Positions 36,491 through 46,977 of a DNA stretch of 64,000 bases are shown piece after piece. The DNA lies in the NCBI RefSeq assembly GCF_040712315.1, contig NC_134017.1, forward strand, positions 55,236,136-55,300,135, given 5' to 3'. Position 1 is the first letter of the stretch. Each line of letters begins with the position of its first letter. Both the position numbers and the translations under genes were made by a program. The DNA comes from Castanea sativa (Eukaryota; Streptophyta; Magnoliopsida; Fagales; Fagaceae). The notes under the pieces are model-generated. The model saw only the letters and a list, made by a program, of their open reading frames with translations. It did not search any database and was not told where the DNA came from.

Positions 36491-37084
36491 ATTATAAAAA
36501 AAAACTAAAAGATTTTTTTTGGGTATTTATTTATTTATTTTTGTCTACGTGTTTGGATGTTTATTTAAGAAAAAAAAACTTGGCAACACTAATCATTTTT
36601 ATAAAAAGAAGAATATTTAACATATAATGATAATAAATATGACTTTTATTTTTTGCGTTTTATGCTATTTCCTTTATAGAATGGTTGTACTTCTATATAT
36701 ATATTTCTAGTTTTTACTGGAATTATGAAACAATTATTTTTAGTTGTGAATATTATTTAAAAAAGTTTCTCACTAAATTAAAGATGATTTTTAATGGATC
36801 TTTGATTTGTATATTGAAAGTAAAATTGTTGAGACATTTAATAGATAATCAATCATAGATAATTTTTGCAATATAAAGAATGTTAAATTTCATATTTTGA
36901 TAAATCACAAATGGTTGAGTAAAACAATATTAGGAAAAAATCATTTTATATATTTTATTTTGTTAATGTTGAATAGATGTTATTCTTTTCATATATTAAT
37001 TTAATTTTCAATTATAGTTTTTTTTTTAATTCTTAATTTTTTTTTCAAACTTGGACCCTCTAAAACAAGAAAAGAAAAGCCTCA
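36491..37084. other. very AT-rich non-coding stretch
   Basis: Runs of A and T with no gene, hairpin or terminal repeat that I can support. Confidence 0.6.
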
Positions 37085-38640
37085 TTCCATGAAATTCTTG
37101 AATATTCCCATTTAAGCACACTAATCTACACACACATATAGATATTATGAGTGCGATTAACAAGTGTCTCAGTGCATTAATTAAGATTAATTATTTTATA
37201 ATAATCGATAAGCTTTTTTGGAGGGGTTGAACAACGTTCAATTAAAGAAATATTTATTTACCGTTTTTGTTAAATGATGCCTTCGTACATATATTAAGGA
37301 GGAATTTAATGTCGCACACTGCATTAAAAAATAACAAAAACAAGTAAACCTATATATTTTTTAATATATTATGTGCAACCGCACCTAGAAAACTACTTAT
37401 AATAATAAAATAAAATAAAAACTCAATCGTACTTCGTTTAGACACTCATTAATAGGATTGTTGTTTATTTGTTTTTTTTTTCTTTTTCCCAATACTATGT
37501 GACCCATTAGATTCCTTTTTAATAGGTACATCGATCATTGCACTCATTAATAAAACTATAAATTATTGACATAAAATGATACTTTTTTAGTAGATTTTGT
37601 TGTAAAGTGGGATAGATCGTAAAAGAAGTTGAAATATATTTCAGAAGCTTTTTTAGTTTGTTTCTCAAAAAGTGACTACTAGACACTCGTTATCAGACAA
37701 GTTGTACAATACTTTATGCTTTTTAAAAGCTGAAACACCCTTATAAAACCATGAAAAGTCCCACCAAATAAAAACTAGTCAATAAAACTATAAAAGAAGA
37801 AGAGATGGGCTAGCAAGTTTATTATACATAAAAAGAAAGAAAAAAAAAAGATGGACTACCAAAACGAGTTAAAAAAAAAACTTAATTATAATTAATATCA
37901 TTCAATTCAATCATAGTTTGGCCTTTTGGGGAGTAGGAAACACAAAGTTCCAATGTCAATAGGATTTCCCCTAGTATAGGTATCAACCCCTTCAAGTAAA
38001 ATAATAAAAATTATTAAACAAAATTAAAGAAAAAGAATAGGCTAGGGCCCCAAAATTTTTAAAAATAAATTAAAATATAAAGGGCCTATGGATAATGTCT
38101 TTAATTTATGTCCAAGTTTTTCTATAAAAAAAAGAAGAAGAAGAAAGTTTTATACCCCAGTTTTGTTATGAAAAACCTTACACATGAGTAATGTTAGAGA
38201 TACAAATTATTTTACAAGTTTCTCAACAAAAAAAAAACTATTTTATAAACAAACTGCTAATGTGGTGAGTGATTATTAGTAAACCGTAAATAAAAAGTTG
38301 ATATTAGTAGTGAGCTACAACAACAGTTTATAAAAATATTATAAAATAGTTTATAACTGTAACATTACTCATATATTTTTAGGAAAAAAAAAAAAGAAAA
38401 AAAAAAAGAAGAAGGAACTTGATATTATTAGTGAAAGCGATTTTTGGGTGGGAGAGTAAAACTTGATATTTGTAAGTATATAAATAGACTGTCTTCATGT
38501 TACGCAACTTGAGAATTGAGAGCCATGTAAAATAAATGGCCAAGGGGAAATTAAAAAGAAAAATGTAAAGAAAAAAAAATATAGAAATCGAAAGTCTGAC
38601 TTAATTAATTCAAATGGTAGGCTAAAATATATTTATTTAA
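37085..38640 (+). repeat. local tandem duplication, unit 1
   Basis: It matches 39440-41518 in the same order: CTACACACACATATAGATAT, ATTAACAAGTGTCTCA, TTTTTTGGAGGRGTTGAACA, AATATATTATGYRCAACCGC, GGACCCATTAGATTC-like blocks, TTGGCCTTTTGGGGAGTAGG, AATAGGCTAGGGCCCCAAAA and GAGAGCCATGTAAAATAAAT. Homology ends near GGTAGGCTAAAA (about 38625). No genes inside. Confidence 0.9.
38186..38372. mobile_element. MITE, family B
   Basis: It starts GAGTAATGTTAGAGATACAA and ends ATAACTGTAACATTACTC, inverted ends. Copies also occur at 40960-41284 (two in a row) and 43454-43629. Confidence 0.75.
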
Positions 38641-38962
38641 AAAATATTTATGTTATCACTTAAATAATATTTAACTAGCATTTTATATAATAATTTTTTT
38701 AAATCCATTTTTTTTACTTTTTAATATGATTTTCTTTTTGAGAAAATGCTAAAGTTATAACAAATTTTACTACAAACCGGTGTTGTAATGAATGTGATCA
38801 ATAACGTGAGGCTTACAAAAATACTAGAAATATTATAAAATTTACAATATGAGAATTACAAAGATATATTACCAATCACAAATATTCAATAAAAAATGCA
38901 TTTAATAGTTTGTTGAAATCCATCTATCATATTCATTGTCACATCAGATTATAGAAGTTATG

Positions 38963-39132
38963 GAGACTACCACGCACCATTGGTGCAGTGATCACTACAA
39001 GTATAAGTTCTTGTGAGGTGTGGGAGGCAATGACTGGAATTTAAGTTTCTAGAAGAGAATTTCGCATACATATACACTTAGATTAAGCTAGAGTAGAATT
39101 TTTATATTGTATAAAAATAATTAAATAAATAC
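38963..39132 (+). mobile_element. SINE (second family), target duplication AAGTTATG
   Basis: ACCATTGGTGCAGTGATCAC resembles an A box and GGAATTTAAGTTTCTAG a decayed B-box region. The body CATACATATACACTTAGATT ends TTGTATAAAAAT. AAGTTATG flanks it at 38955-38962 and 39133-39140. It is the relative of the intronic copy at 29090. Confidence 0.75.
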
Positions 39133-39360
39133 AAGTTATGTAGTAAAATTTATAATATTTTTAACATTTTTCTATTTGAATTACTTGTGATTAGTAACAC
39201 ATCTATTTGTAAGACCTATTTATTTAAATTTGTCTTATCTCTATTTCTAACATTACTAAATTCTTTGAGCTTTCTTAATAGTGAAAAAAATGTAAACTAA
39301 AATGTTTTAATATCTCCCAAAAATATTTATCTATAAAAAAATTTTAAAAAAAAAAATTGC

Positions 39361-39437
39361 TCCCACATTTAGGGCCTTCTCTAGTAATAGGGCCCTAGGC
39401 AATGACCTAATTGGCCTAAGCTTGGGGCGAGCCCTAT
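39361..39437. mobile_element. orphan hAT-type terminal sequence
   Basis: TAGGGCCCTAGGCAATGACC, then TTGGCCTAAGCTTGGGGCGA and GCCCTAT resembles the right end of the 20102-21779 hAT family (GCCTAAG...GAGCTGGCCTG). No matching left end is nearby, so it is a remnant. Confidence 0.4.
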
Positions 39438-39594
39438 ATTCCCATAGAAGCACAATAATCTACACACACATATAGATATATAGATATATTATGAGTGTGA
39501 TTAACAAGTGTCTCAATGTATAAGTTAGGATTAAGTATTTTATTGTAATCGACAAGATTTTTTGGAGGAGTTGAACAACATTCAATTAAAGAAA

Positions 39595-39867
39595 GATTAA
39601 ATTCTATAAGGATGGGGTGTAAAACCCATGTTTTACACCAATTAATAAGTGATTACCATATCAGCATTTTACTTAAAATTCAATACATCATATCACACCT
39701 AATAACATCTCAATAAATTCCCAATTTGGTTGGATTTTTATATGAGTATTAGAATTGATTGAGTGTGATTATATTTATTCTTAAATATGTGATAAAATGA
39801 TATAGCGTGTTGGGATTGGAGGGGTAAAATATGAGTTTTATACCACATCCTTATAGAATTTAATCTT
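39595..39867. mobile_element. Mutator-type MITE (273 bp), 9-bp target duplication TTAAAGAAA
   Basis: The left end GATTAAATTCTATAAGGATG and the complement of the right end AGATTAAATTCTATAAGGAT are nearly perfect inverted repeats of about 45 bp. TTAAAGAAA lies at 39586-39594 and 39868-39876. Tandem unit 1 has the uninterrupted site (CAATTAAAGAAATATTT near 37240). Confidence 0.9.
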
Positions 39868-40959
39868 TTAAAGAAATATTTATTTACGGCTTTTGTTAAA
39901 TGATGCATTCGTGCATCTATTAAGGAGGAATCTAATGGCTCACACTACATTGAAAAATAACATAAACAAGTAAACAAATGTTTTTTTTAATATATTATGC
40001 ACAACCGCACCTAAAAAACTACTATGGTAATAAAAAAAAAAAAAAAAAACTCAATCGTAATCACTTCCTTTGACACTCATTAATAGGATTGTTGTTTATT
40101 TGATTTTTTTTTTCCCAATATTATGTGACCCATTAGATTCTTTCTTAATAGGTACATCATTGCACTCATTAATAAAACTATAAATTATTGACATGAAATG
40201 ATACATTTTTAGTAGATTTTGTTGTCAAGTGGGATAGATCCTAAAAAAAGTTGAAATCTAGTTCAGAAGTTAGGGCCCGTTTGGTAAGAAATTTTTAGTA
40301 ATATTGTTTGAGTATTATGAAAATATGTGTAGATAAAAAAAATATTGTGAAAATATATATACTATTGTTTAAAATATAAAAACTGTTGTTCAAATGTTGT
40401 TTCTCATCAAGTGACTCCTAAACACTCATTATCAGATGAGTTGTACAATACTTTATGCTTTTTAAAAGCTGAAATACTCTTATAAAACGACGAAAAGTCT
40501 CACCAAATAAAAACTAGTCAATAAAAGAAGAAGAGATGGGCTACCAAATTTATAAATATAAAATTAAGAAAAAAAAGAGATGGGCTAGTAAAACGAACGA
40601 GTTTTTTAAATAAAAAAAAACTCTTAATTATAATTAATATCTTTCAATTCGATCATAGTTTGGCCTTTTGGGGAGTAGGGAAACACAAAGTTCCAATGTC
40701 AATATATAGGATTTCACTTATATAGGCATCAACCCCTTTAAGTAAAATAAAAAATAAAAAAAAAACCCCTTTAGGTAAAATAATAAAAATTACGATTAAA
40801 CAAAATTAAAGAAAAAGAATAGGCTAGGGCCCCAAAATTTTAAAAAATAAAATAAAATATAAGGGGCCTTTGGATGATGTCTTTAATTTATACCCGAGTT
40901 CTTCTAAAAGAAATAAAGTTTATACCTAAGTTTTCTTATGAAAAACCTTACATATATAT

Positions 40960-41284
40960 ATTGAATAATACTAGAAATACAAACTGTTTTACAAATTTTT
41001 TTACAAACTACTAATGCGGTGAGTGACTATTGGTAAATAAAAAATTGATATTAGTAGTAGGTCACAACAACAGATTATAAAAATATTGTAAAACAGTTTG
41101 TAATTATAATATTACTCATATATTGAATAATATTAGAGATACAAACTATTTTACAAATTTTTTTACAAACTACTAATGCAGTGAGTGACTATTGGTAAAT
41201 GAAAAATTGATATTACTAGTGGGTCACAACAACAAATTATAAAAATATTATAAAATAGTTTGTAATTATAATATTACTCATATA
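40960..41284. mobile_element. two adjacent family B MITEs
   Basis: ACTATTGGTAAATRAAAAATTGATATTA and the surrounding MITE sequence occur twice in direct succession (about 40960-41113 and 41117-41284), whereas unit 1 has one. A tandem duplication of the MITE with a few bases of flank explains this. Confidence 0.7.
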
Positions 41285-41824
41285 TTTTTACGTACAAAAT
41301 GGAAAAAAAGAAAAAAAAATTGATATTATTAGTGAAAGCGATTTTTGGGTGGGAGAGTAAAACTTGATATTTGCAAGTATATAAATAGACTGTCTTAATA
41401 TTACACGCAACTTGAGAATTGAGAGCCATGTAAAATAAATGGCCAAGGGGAAATTAAAAAAAAAATGTAAAGAAAAAAAAAATACAAATCGAAAGTCTGA
41501 ATTAATTAATTCAAATGGTAGGCTAAAAAAATATTTGTCAAAATTGCTGTACTCAATTTTTATATACAGCAAATCAGCTAAAAATAGTAGTTTAATGATT
41601 TTTTTGACTAGTATAGTGAGAAATTAAGAGATGTGACCCTTATCTTCTTTCGTAAAAAAAAAGGGATGTGACCCTTCTCTTTTTCTTTTGTTGTGTGCTA
41701 AACATGTGACCCTTTTTTCTTAGTAGGAAACGTTGAAAGGGTGTGTATGTGTACCAATATTACGTAAACTCATCGTTGTCTCTATCGCCTTGGACTAAAA
41801 AAAAAGTCTCAACGTTGTCAGTAT

Positions 41825-42410
41825 TGAATTGTCTATCTATTATATTAATAATTTATCTATACTATCGTAGAGATGATTTTTATGTTTCGTCTTCAATTTG
41901 TAGTGTATTAAAATATTTGCATACATTTAGGAATAATATACTCTTTTATTTAATTTTTTTCTACAAAAAAAGTAAAAAATGTCAAAATAGTAATATTATC
42001 TCACATAAAAAAGGAGAAAAATTATTATTCTCACCGCTCATTTGTATTTGTTATCTATTTGAATTCAAATACTTCAATTATCTTTATTTAAAAAAATATA
42101 CAAAATTACTTTTTCTAAAAAAAACCCACTAACTCATATAAAAACTACTCATCCTTATTCCAAAATTTCTATGGTTTTTTATTAATTCTTCAACATATTT
42201 CAAATATTTTGTTATTCAAATTCTATACTGTTATCACAAATTCTATGATTTTGTTATTCACTAGATTTCAGATATATAATCTTTCTTTTGTACAAATCTC
42301 AAATTTATTTACTTATCACAATTTTTATCTGAATCAAAAAATTTAGATATTCCATTAAGTTTAAGCTTTTTATAATTATCTATCTCATTTGTAAATATTT
42401 CTCCTATGTT
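41825..42410 (+). mobile_element. Helitron-like body fragment, copy 2
   Basis: Paralogue of 4545-5130: TCTATCTATTATATTAATAA is a typical 5' start, followed by the AT-rich body. No 3' hairpin or CTRR end is visible. Confidence 0.5.
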
Positions 42411-42817
42411 CCGTGAAAAATGGGTGTTGTGGTGTCGTGTTCTTAAGAAATATGAGGTAATGCGGAGACAAATCTAATGTCAATTCACAAAATATTCAGT
42501 GACATACTGACATCGATCGCATCACCCGTGCAATTTTATCAGCTTTTAGTAAGGTGGCTATTAAGATAAAATCTGGTCCCAAATGTATTCAAGTTTAAAA
42601 AAAATAATAATAATAATAATTAATTAATTTATTTATGAGAATCAAATATATTCAAGTGTAAATGCAAAGAGGTGGATCAAATAAGGATGAGATCTAGGGA
42701 ACAATACTTTTTTTTTTTTTTTAATTTGGCCACTTCAACTTATTTCCTTCTATCTTCTATTCCCATAAATAAATAAAAAAATATTAAAGCCGTGCAAAGT
42801 TGGATATTTTATCAGGT

Positions 42818-43166
42818 TGGATTGCAATTTGCAAGGGACCTGCTTATTCAAGATTTTATCCTCGAAGGAGATTCCTTGGGTTTGATAAGTGCGTTGAAGG
42901 AAATTTCTCCACCACCATCATCTGTTGCTGTCATTGTGTGCTGTGCTTTATCTGCTATCAATGATTTTCGCCAGGTAGAGTCTGCCCATACATGGCGGCA
43001 GGAGAATAGACTTCTAGCGAAGCATACTTAAGGCATTGCAGATTTTTCTATTTAGGTAAAAGAGAATTCTTATTTTATTAAACAAGCTTTTTTACATGAT
43101 GTAACCTTGATTTCTTAGTATTAATAAAAGGTTGCAGTATTTTAGATCAAAAAAAAAAAAAAAAAG
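42818..43166 (+). mobile_element. retroposed RNase H-like fragment with poly(A), copy 2 only
   Basis: The frame reads LQFARDLLIQDFILEGDSLG then LISALKEISPPPSSVAVIV, the RNase H-like domain carried at the end of plant LINEs and in related non-LTR-derived genes; EGDSLG contains the conserved acidic motif. It continues YFIKQAFLHDVTLIS after two stops, then an AATAAAA signal at about 43120 and 17 A at 43149-43166. Copy 1 lacks the insert: TTTTATCAAATAGCTAAACG (near 5510) shows the uninterrupted locus. It is a 5'-truncated LINE or retrocopy; no clear target duplication was seen. Confidence 0.75.
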
Positions 43167-43230
43167 TTAAATGTTTAAACCTTACCTCCCACTACAAGTA
43201 TTATAGTATATACTCTACCAATTATAATCT

Positions 43231-43232
<2 letters not shown>

Positions 43233-43300
<68 letters not shown>
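43233..43300. repeat. (AT)n microsatellite, 68 bp
   Basis: Pure AT repeat. Copy 1 at the same place (about 5590-5610) has only a short TTTTATTTTATATA tract, so the array expanded in copy 2. Confidence 0.95.
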
Positions 43301-43306
<6 letters not shown>

Positions 43307-43453
43307 CTCTTGAGAAACCCCTTATAAATTTAACTGACTTAAATGTACATGATATGCTACAATTAATGTCACACAAGTGAAAGTATGAAACACTACTAAG
43401 AATATGATAGATTATTTTCATTTGTAACGTATGAGATATACATCAAAGATATT

Positions 43454-43629
43454 GAGTAATGCTAGAGCAATTTTATAATATTTTTACAAAAAATTGATAT
43501 GACGAGTGATTATTGATAAATAAAAAAAATGTTGTTAGTAATGAGTTTGGATGAAAACCAATCAAAAGTTACTCATAATAATAATTTGTAAAAATGTTGT
43601 AAAATAGTTTGTGATTGTAGCATTAATCT
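43454..43629. mobile_element. MITE, family B, 9-bp target duplication AAAGATATT
   Basis: It starts GAGTAATGCTAGAGC and ends GATTGTAGCATTAATCT, inverted ends. AAAGATATT lies at 43445-43453 and 43630-43638. Copy 1 has the uninterrupted site (CATCAAAGCATTTTC near 5843). Confidence 0.88.
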
Positions 43630-43754
43630 AAAGATATTAGCATTTTCTTTGAAAGAAACCATGATTCTAGGTGTCATAATAATGACCCAATGGCCCCAAT
43701 GCCAATTAAAAAAAGAAAAAGAAAAGAAGACTATCTAAAGAATGGATGGCAGAG

Positions 43755-43931
43755 CCTACATATACACTATATATATAATATTTTCATAATACTTTCACAA
43801 CAAATCTTATGTGACAGATTGTTATTAGTGGAAAAAATTGTGATTTCAGTTATGGGTTCAAATTATAACTAATAACAACTTACTACATATGATTTGTTCT
43901 GAAAATATTGTAGACGTAGTAGCACTTCTAA
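43755..43931. mobile_element. fold-back MITE, family A (paralogue of 5953)
   Basis: Same inverted arms and interior (GTGACAGATTGTTATT) as 5953-6128; it was present before the segmental duplication. Confidence 0.6.
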
Positions 43932-44243
43932 AAAATCTGTTATCATAATTGATAAGTTAATGTTTAGTACACAGAATGATAATTACGTTAGAAATAATAA
44001 TCTATATTACTAAGAATAAAATGTGATGTAATATATGTAATAAATATTCCTATTATTAGGCTTATAAAAAAATATATTCCTAATAATAAGTTTGGTTGTG
44101 AAATAGGAATAAAACCACCAAGCTATATTCTTGAAAACATAATTTCTGTTTTTGGTAAGTTCTTGGAAACATAATTATTTTAATTATTATGCATATAAAG
44201 ATAATTTGTATTTTTGAAAATATAATAATTTTTAAATCTACTA

Positions 44244-44277
44244 TACACACACACACACACACATTGACACACACTCA

Positions 44278-44339
<62 letters not shown>
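44244..44339. repeat. (AC)n and (AT)n microsatellites
   Basis: An AC run at 44244-44262 and an AT run at 44281-44339. Copy 1 has short ATATCTATATATTAATTAAT instead (about 6447-6470). Confidence 0.95.
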
Positions 44340-44342
<3 letters not shown>

Positions 44343-44425
44343 GAATTAAAAAAAAACATATATATTAAGAAATAACTATTAGTACAACCCTTTTGAGAAG
44401 AATAATTATTATTCAATATAAGAAA

Positions 44426-44460
44426 CTAGTCGCTAACCTGTGCGATGTATGGAATAGTTT
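44426..44460 (-). mobile_element. Helitron-type 3' terminus
   Basis: On the minus strand the sequence reads CCATACATCGCACAGGTTAG then CGACTAG followed by T. The short hairpin-forming GC-rich segment before CTAG is what Helitron 3' ends look like. The matching 5' TC end to the right is not identified. Confidence 0.45.
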
Positions 44461-44875
44461 GATAAAATTACATATATGATTAGAAAATGAATAAAGAAAA
44501 AACAGAAAAATGCCTAATATATTTAAATTCAACTGCATATTAAAATGATATTATTCTCAATAATACCATGCTTTACAAATCTATCAACAAAATTCACAAA
44601 ATATATTTTATACATTTATGCAATTCAATTTATAAAATCAATGAGGGCTAAGTTAAAACTTCAAATGGTCAAGATGACTACTATAACAACATATACTATT
44701 CTAAAAGGAACTTACTTGTTCCTAATGAAAAGAATGATACAAATATAAATATGAACAAAAAGAGGTGTAGGCCATAAGAATAATAGTAGCATATTACAAT
44801 TTAACTCTCTCGAAATCAACCAATTTGCAAACTCTAATAGTAGTATGAAATCAGATTAACGTTAACTTTATATAT

Positions 44876-44876
44876 A

Positions 44877-44935
<59 letters not shown>
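44876..44935. repeat. (TA)n microsatellite
   Basis: Almost pure TA repeat inside the copy-2-specific block. Confidence 0.95.
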
Positions 44936-44936
<1 letters not shown>

Positions 44937-45800
44937 CACTTAGTCATTTTTTTCTCTCCTTTGATGCTTTTGGTGTAGTTTACTTGTGATGATTGCGAAG
45001 CATTTTGCTATTTCCTTTTTTTTTTTTAGAACAACAGAAGTTTTGGGAGAAGTAAAATAAAGAATTTATGGATGACGTTTTTGGTACTTCTATTTGCTAA
45101 TTGTTTATAGATTTGTTGGTCTTTTGTTTTGTTAGAACTGAATTTTTTGTTTCCTGCAATGTTTGTCATTTATTACAAATGTTTCAACAAAAATGTGCGA
45201 AATACATTCATACACTCAACTATCTAATTTTTTCATAACTAATCAAAAGTTTCAAATGTGTGTACTTTAATACACCATTGAACTTAAAGTGACTAACAAT
45301 AATGCTAGTAGTGTGGATCTTGATTTGGCTAAATTTTGTTTCAAAGCTGGCAAAAAACAAAGATTTCCACAAATATAGAAAACTTAAATGATAGACAACA
45401 CAAATCAAATTTTAAAAACAGGTACAGTGAAACAAAACACAATTAGTGAAAACAGAAAATGCTCTAAATCACAAACTATAATCTTTTTGAAATTGGTTTG
45501 AATTTCAAATGAGTAATTATAGAAGCATCAGTATGTAGACTTTCAATTTTCCTTTCTTTCTATATGTCTTTAGTACCAACCTGCATCAGTATTTAGCTTT
45601 TCAATTTTCCTTTGTTTCAATATGTCTTTAGTACTAACCTTCATGACTCTTTTACAATTTTTTTAGATATTGTTTTTCAGTTCCTCTTGATTTTAAAGAC
45701 ACTACTATTGGATCTCAACAACATATCAATGCAAATATTAATTACTTAAAATTCAAAATAAATTACTTAAACATGATAAGTTACAATTTAAATTGAGTCT

Positions 45801-46534
45801 TGTAAGGACACAATTCAAATTCCCAAACCACGACTGGGAGGAAAATGGGCTTGAAAGGCCTTTCTTCACAATGAATTTGTAGAGGATGGGTTTGTAATTT
45901 AGATTTCAAGGATGGCTTTAGACAATCACAAAAAGAACGGGCTTTGGGCCCAATGGAACAAAACAAAGAATCGTTTGCAAAGAGTAAGATTGAGAATTCC
46001 TCCTCGGACTGTTTCCGAGGATAGTTTCTAATAGTATTTCTCAAGTGTAGATACAAATATTGATTATCATACACTTCTTCTTTCTCAAAAAGCCTCCCCC
46101 TTCTTTGTATGCCTTCCCTCCTATTTATACTCCTCATCTTCTCTTCATCATCTTCCACTCTCTGACTGCAACCCTGATTTTTGGATACTTGTCCCATCCA
46201 TTCTTCCCTAAAGCCCGCTCGGATTTGGGACCAAGTTCCAAGCTCTATGCTCAGGTCCCATCCTTCCATCTATGCTGTCCGCGTATCAATTACAGAGTCT
46301 TTAATATATGGGCGGTGGTAGCAGCTTTACTTTAGACATTCCACCGCTCTTTCTACTGTCCTCCACGTACATTGTGTATCCTCGGCTTCACATTCCGAGG
46401 ACAAATCTACTCCTCGGACGGTATTGGACACTTAAATACTCCACGATCATTTTGATGTTTTCGGATTTGGGTTTCTAGCCCAAAAGACCTTGTTGGGCCG
46501 TCCATTATAAATTACTGGGCCCAATACCCCTACA
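45801..46534 (-). repeat. solo LTR (734 bp), target duplication AGTCT
   Basis: On the minus strand it starts TGTAGGGGTATTGGGCCC and ends TTGTGTCCTTACA. AGTCT occurs at 45796-45800 and 46535-46539. Repeated TCCTCGGAC-type motifs (46002-46020, 46379-46420) place it with the other LTRs of the window. No internal retrotransposon sequence. Confidence 0.93.
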
Positions 46535-46825
46535 AGTCTCATGAGTTTTTTAAATGTAAAGAGAACACTACAATATTTAGAAATTAGATGTATATAGAAA
46601 AACAATTAATGCTATACTAAAAAAAATCAGAAATTTATTTAAGGGGCAAAAAAAAAAAATCTAACGAAAAAATTTGTCAAGCAGGGAAAAAATTCTAACC
46701 AGAAAAAAAGATTGACAATCCAAATCCAAGAAATTGGAAAATTTTAATTGTAATTTAGCATACCTTTAATTATTTCTTCAAATGTATTTATAATTTAAAA
46801 TTGTAAAAGGGTCTAAGAAAAAAAA

Positions 46826-46977
46826 GAGTCTTTAGCATCAAAGGTATTTCTTCTTCTAGCGCCGAGGTTAAAGGGTCTAATAAATACCTTATTAATACCT
46901 TTGATGCTAATTAATTTACAATTTAAAATTAGAAGAAATAATGATAGAAGAAGAAATACCTTTGACGCTGAAGAGCC
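46826..46977. repeat. inverted repeat, 32-nt arms, 88-nt loop
   Basis: The left arm 46826-46857 contains CATCAAAGGTATTTCTTCTT. The right arm 46946-46977 is its complement with about four differences over 32. A further AATTTAAAATT word is also present on both sides. It could be a decayed fold-back element; no target duplication found. Confidence 0.7.

Larger units (their letters stand above)
39440..41518 (+). repeat. local tandem duplication, unit 2
   Basis: Colinear with 37085-38640 and continuous on its right side with segmental duplication copy 2. It is longer because of a Mutator-type MITE (39595-39867), a short insert at about 40271-40397 that begins GGGCCCGTTTGGTAAG, and a doubled family B MITE. 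No genes. Confidence 0.9.

Noticed and set aside
36112..37080. Possible hAT element starting AGTGGCGGAGCCAC
   Set aside because: No matching inverted end or target duplication found downstream.
41288..42132. Open frames of 94-129 codons in copy 2
   Set aside because: Extremely AT-rich, broken in copy 1, composition of chance frames.
43233..43421. Minus-strand frame of repeated Tyr-Ile
   Set aside because: It is the translation of the (AT)n microsatellite.
45781..46269. 162-codon minus-strand frame
   Set aside because: Lies within the solo LTR 45801-46534; chance frame.
4244..46420. Repeated CCTCGGAC/TCCGAGGA words considered as a CRISPR-like or regulatory array
   Set aside because: They occur dispersed inside LTRs of one family, not as regularly spaced repeats; the genome is eukaryotic.
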